Positions 63,632 through 64,000 of a stretch of DNA of 64,000 nucleotides are shown one piece after another. Below the pieces are notes generated by a model. It searched no databases, was not told the DNA's origin, and worked only from the letters and a program-made list of their open reading frames with translations. This stretch comes from UBA2377 sp964429385 (GTDB lineage: Bacteria; Verrucomicrobiota; Verrucomicrobiia; Opitutales; Opitutaceae). Location of the stretch: the NCBI GenBank assembly GCA_964429385.1, contig CAYSBR010000015.1:1-64000 (forward strand), written 5' to 3'. Numbering within the stretch: the stretch's first letter is position 1; every line of letters begins with the position of its first letter. Position numbers and translations under genes: made by a program.

Positions 63632-64000
63632 ATGTTTGTCGATGAGTGCATAGTCAAGCTGGCGGCGGGGGATGGCGGGCGCGGCTGCGTCAGCTTTCGT
63701 CGTGAAAAATTTGAGCCGTGGGGCGGTCCCAACGGTGGCGATGGCGGGCGCGGCGGGGATGTCATCCTCGTCGGCGACGACGACACCAACAATCTCGTGG
63801 ATTACAAATACCAGCCGCACTGGCGGGCCGGCCGGGGGGAGCACGGGCGGGGTTCCGACCAGCACGGCCATGCCGGTGAGCCGTGCCGGATGCGGTTGCC
63901 GCTGGGCACCGTGGTCACCGATGAGGCCACCGGCAAGGTGGTGGCCGAGGTGCTGCGCGACGGGGAGGAAATCATCCTGTGCAAAGGCGGCAACGGCGGG
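63632..64000 (+). CDS. obgE: GTPase Obg (5' part, continues beyond the window)
   Basis: The first 123 codons are present. They encode the glycine-rich Obg fold: MFVDECIVKLAAGDGGRGCVSF, FEPWGGPNGGDGGRGGDV, then GSDQHGHAGEPCRMRLPLGT in place of the usual NRxGAxG-type loop. Obg is a ribosome-associated GTPase involved in 50S assembly and stress responses. The GTPase and C-terminal domains lie beyond the right edge. It starts 111 bases after ftsZ. Confidence 0.93.
   Translation, partial: MFVDECIVKLAAGDGGRGCVSFRREKFEPWGGPNGGDGGRGGDVILVGDDDTNNLVDYKYQPHWRAGRGEHGRGSDQHGHAGEPCRMRLPLGTVVTDEATGKVVAEVLRDGEEIILCKGGNGG

Overview
This high-GC window appears to come from a Gram-negative bacterium with lipid A and meso-DAP peptidoglycan. 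The LpxC-FabZ fusion, the MurC-MurB fusion, the gene order of the division and cell wall (dcw) cluster, and several heparinase/DUF4038/BNR-type carbohydrate genes together suggest Verrucomicrobiota, probably Opitutales/Opitutaceae. That placement is inferred from gene content, not from a database search.

Layout. 1-10.5 kb is housekeeping: the 3' end of rpsA, a convergent sigma-70 factor, trpE, glmS, divergent glgC, argS and an atypical thymidine phosphorylase-family gene. 10.5-18 kb carries a YdjM-like membrane hydrolase, a PHP-domain protein and a minus-strand cassette in which a PhyH-type dioxygenase is sandwiched between two paralogous 775-residue heparinase II/III-like proteins. 18-27 kb holds an RlmI-like methyltransferase, a PDZ protein, a SIMPL protein, YebC, a beta carbonic anhydrase, EF-P, the lipid A genes lpxC-fabZ and lpxA with a BNR propeller gene coupled behind, and an orphan 167-residue protein. 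27-33 kb is a complete tripartite export operon (outer-membrane factor, adaptor, ATPase, FtsX-like permease) preceded by a Gly/Asn-rich lipoprotein. 33-36.9 kb has hisI, a DUF971 gene, a type II NADH dehydrogenase, a zinc-ribbon protein and a glycerophosphodiesterase.

36.9-42.2 kb is the accessory part. A visibly AT-rich stretch (about 36.94-38.83 kb) carries a HEPN-like protein with an R-x4-H motif and a small winged-helix-like protein with a C-terminal membrane segment. It is followed by a DUF4038 glycoside hydrolase and a zeta-toxin-like kinase with a C-terminal domain that resembles its usual partner. Two kinds of inverted repeat lie between these genes.

42.4-64 kb begins with lysA and continues as an almost gapless dcw cluster: mraZ, a small ORF, rsmH, ftsL, ftsI, murE, murF, mraY, murD, a LysM gene, ftsW, murG, murC-murB, ddl, ftsQ, ftsA, ftsZ, and then the start of obg. 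Four TGGG direct repeats with an exact 10-bp period lie just upstream of mraZ and match the known form of MraZ operators. GlmS (UDP-GlcNAc precursor), LysA (meso-DAP/lysine branch), LpxC/FabZ/LpxA and the dcw cluster together supply the cell envelope.

The best candidates for something undescribed are the HEPN plus winged-helix/membrane pair in the AT-rich island, the heparinase-PhyH-heparinase cassette, and the phosphorylase with a replaced substrate/phosphate loop.
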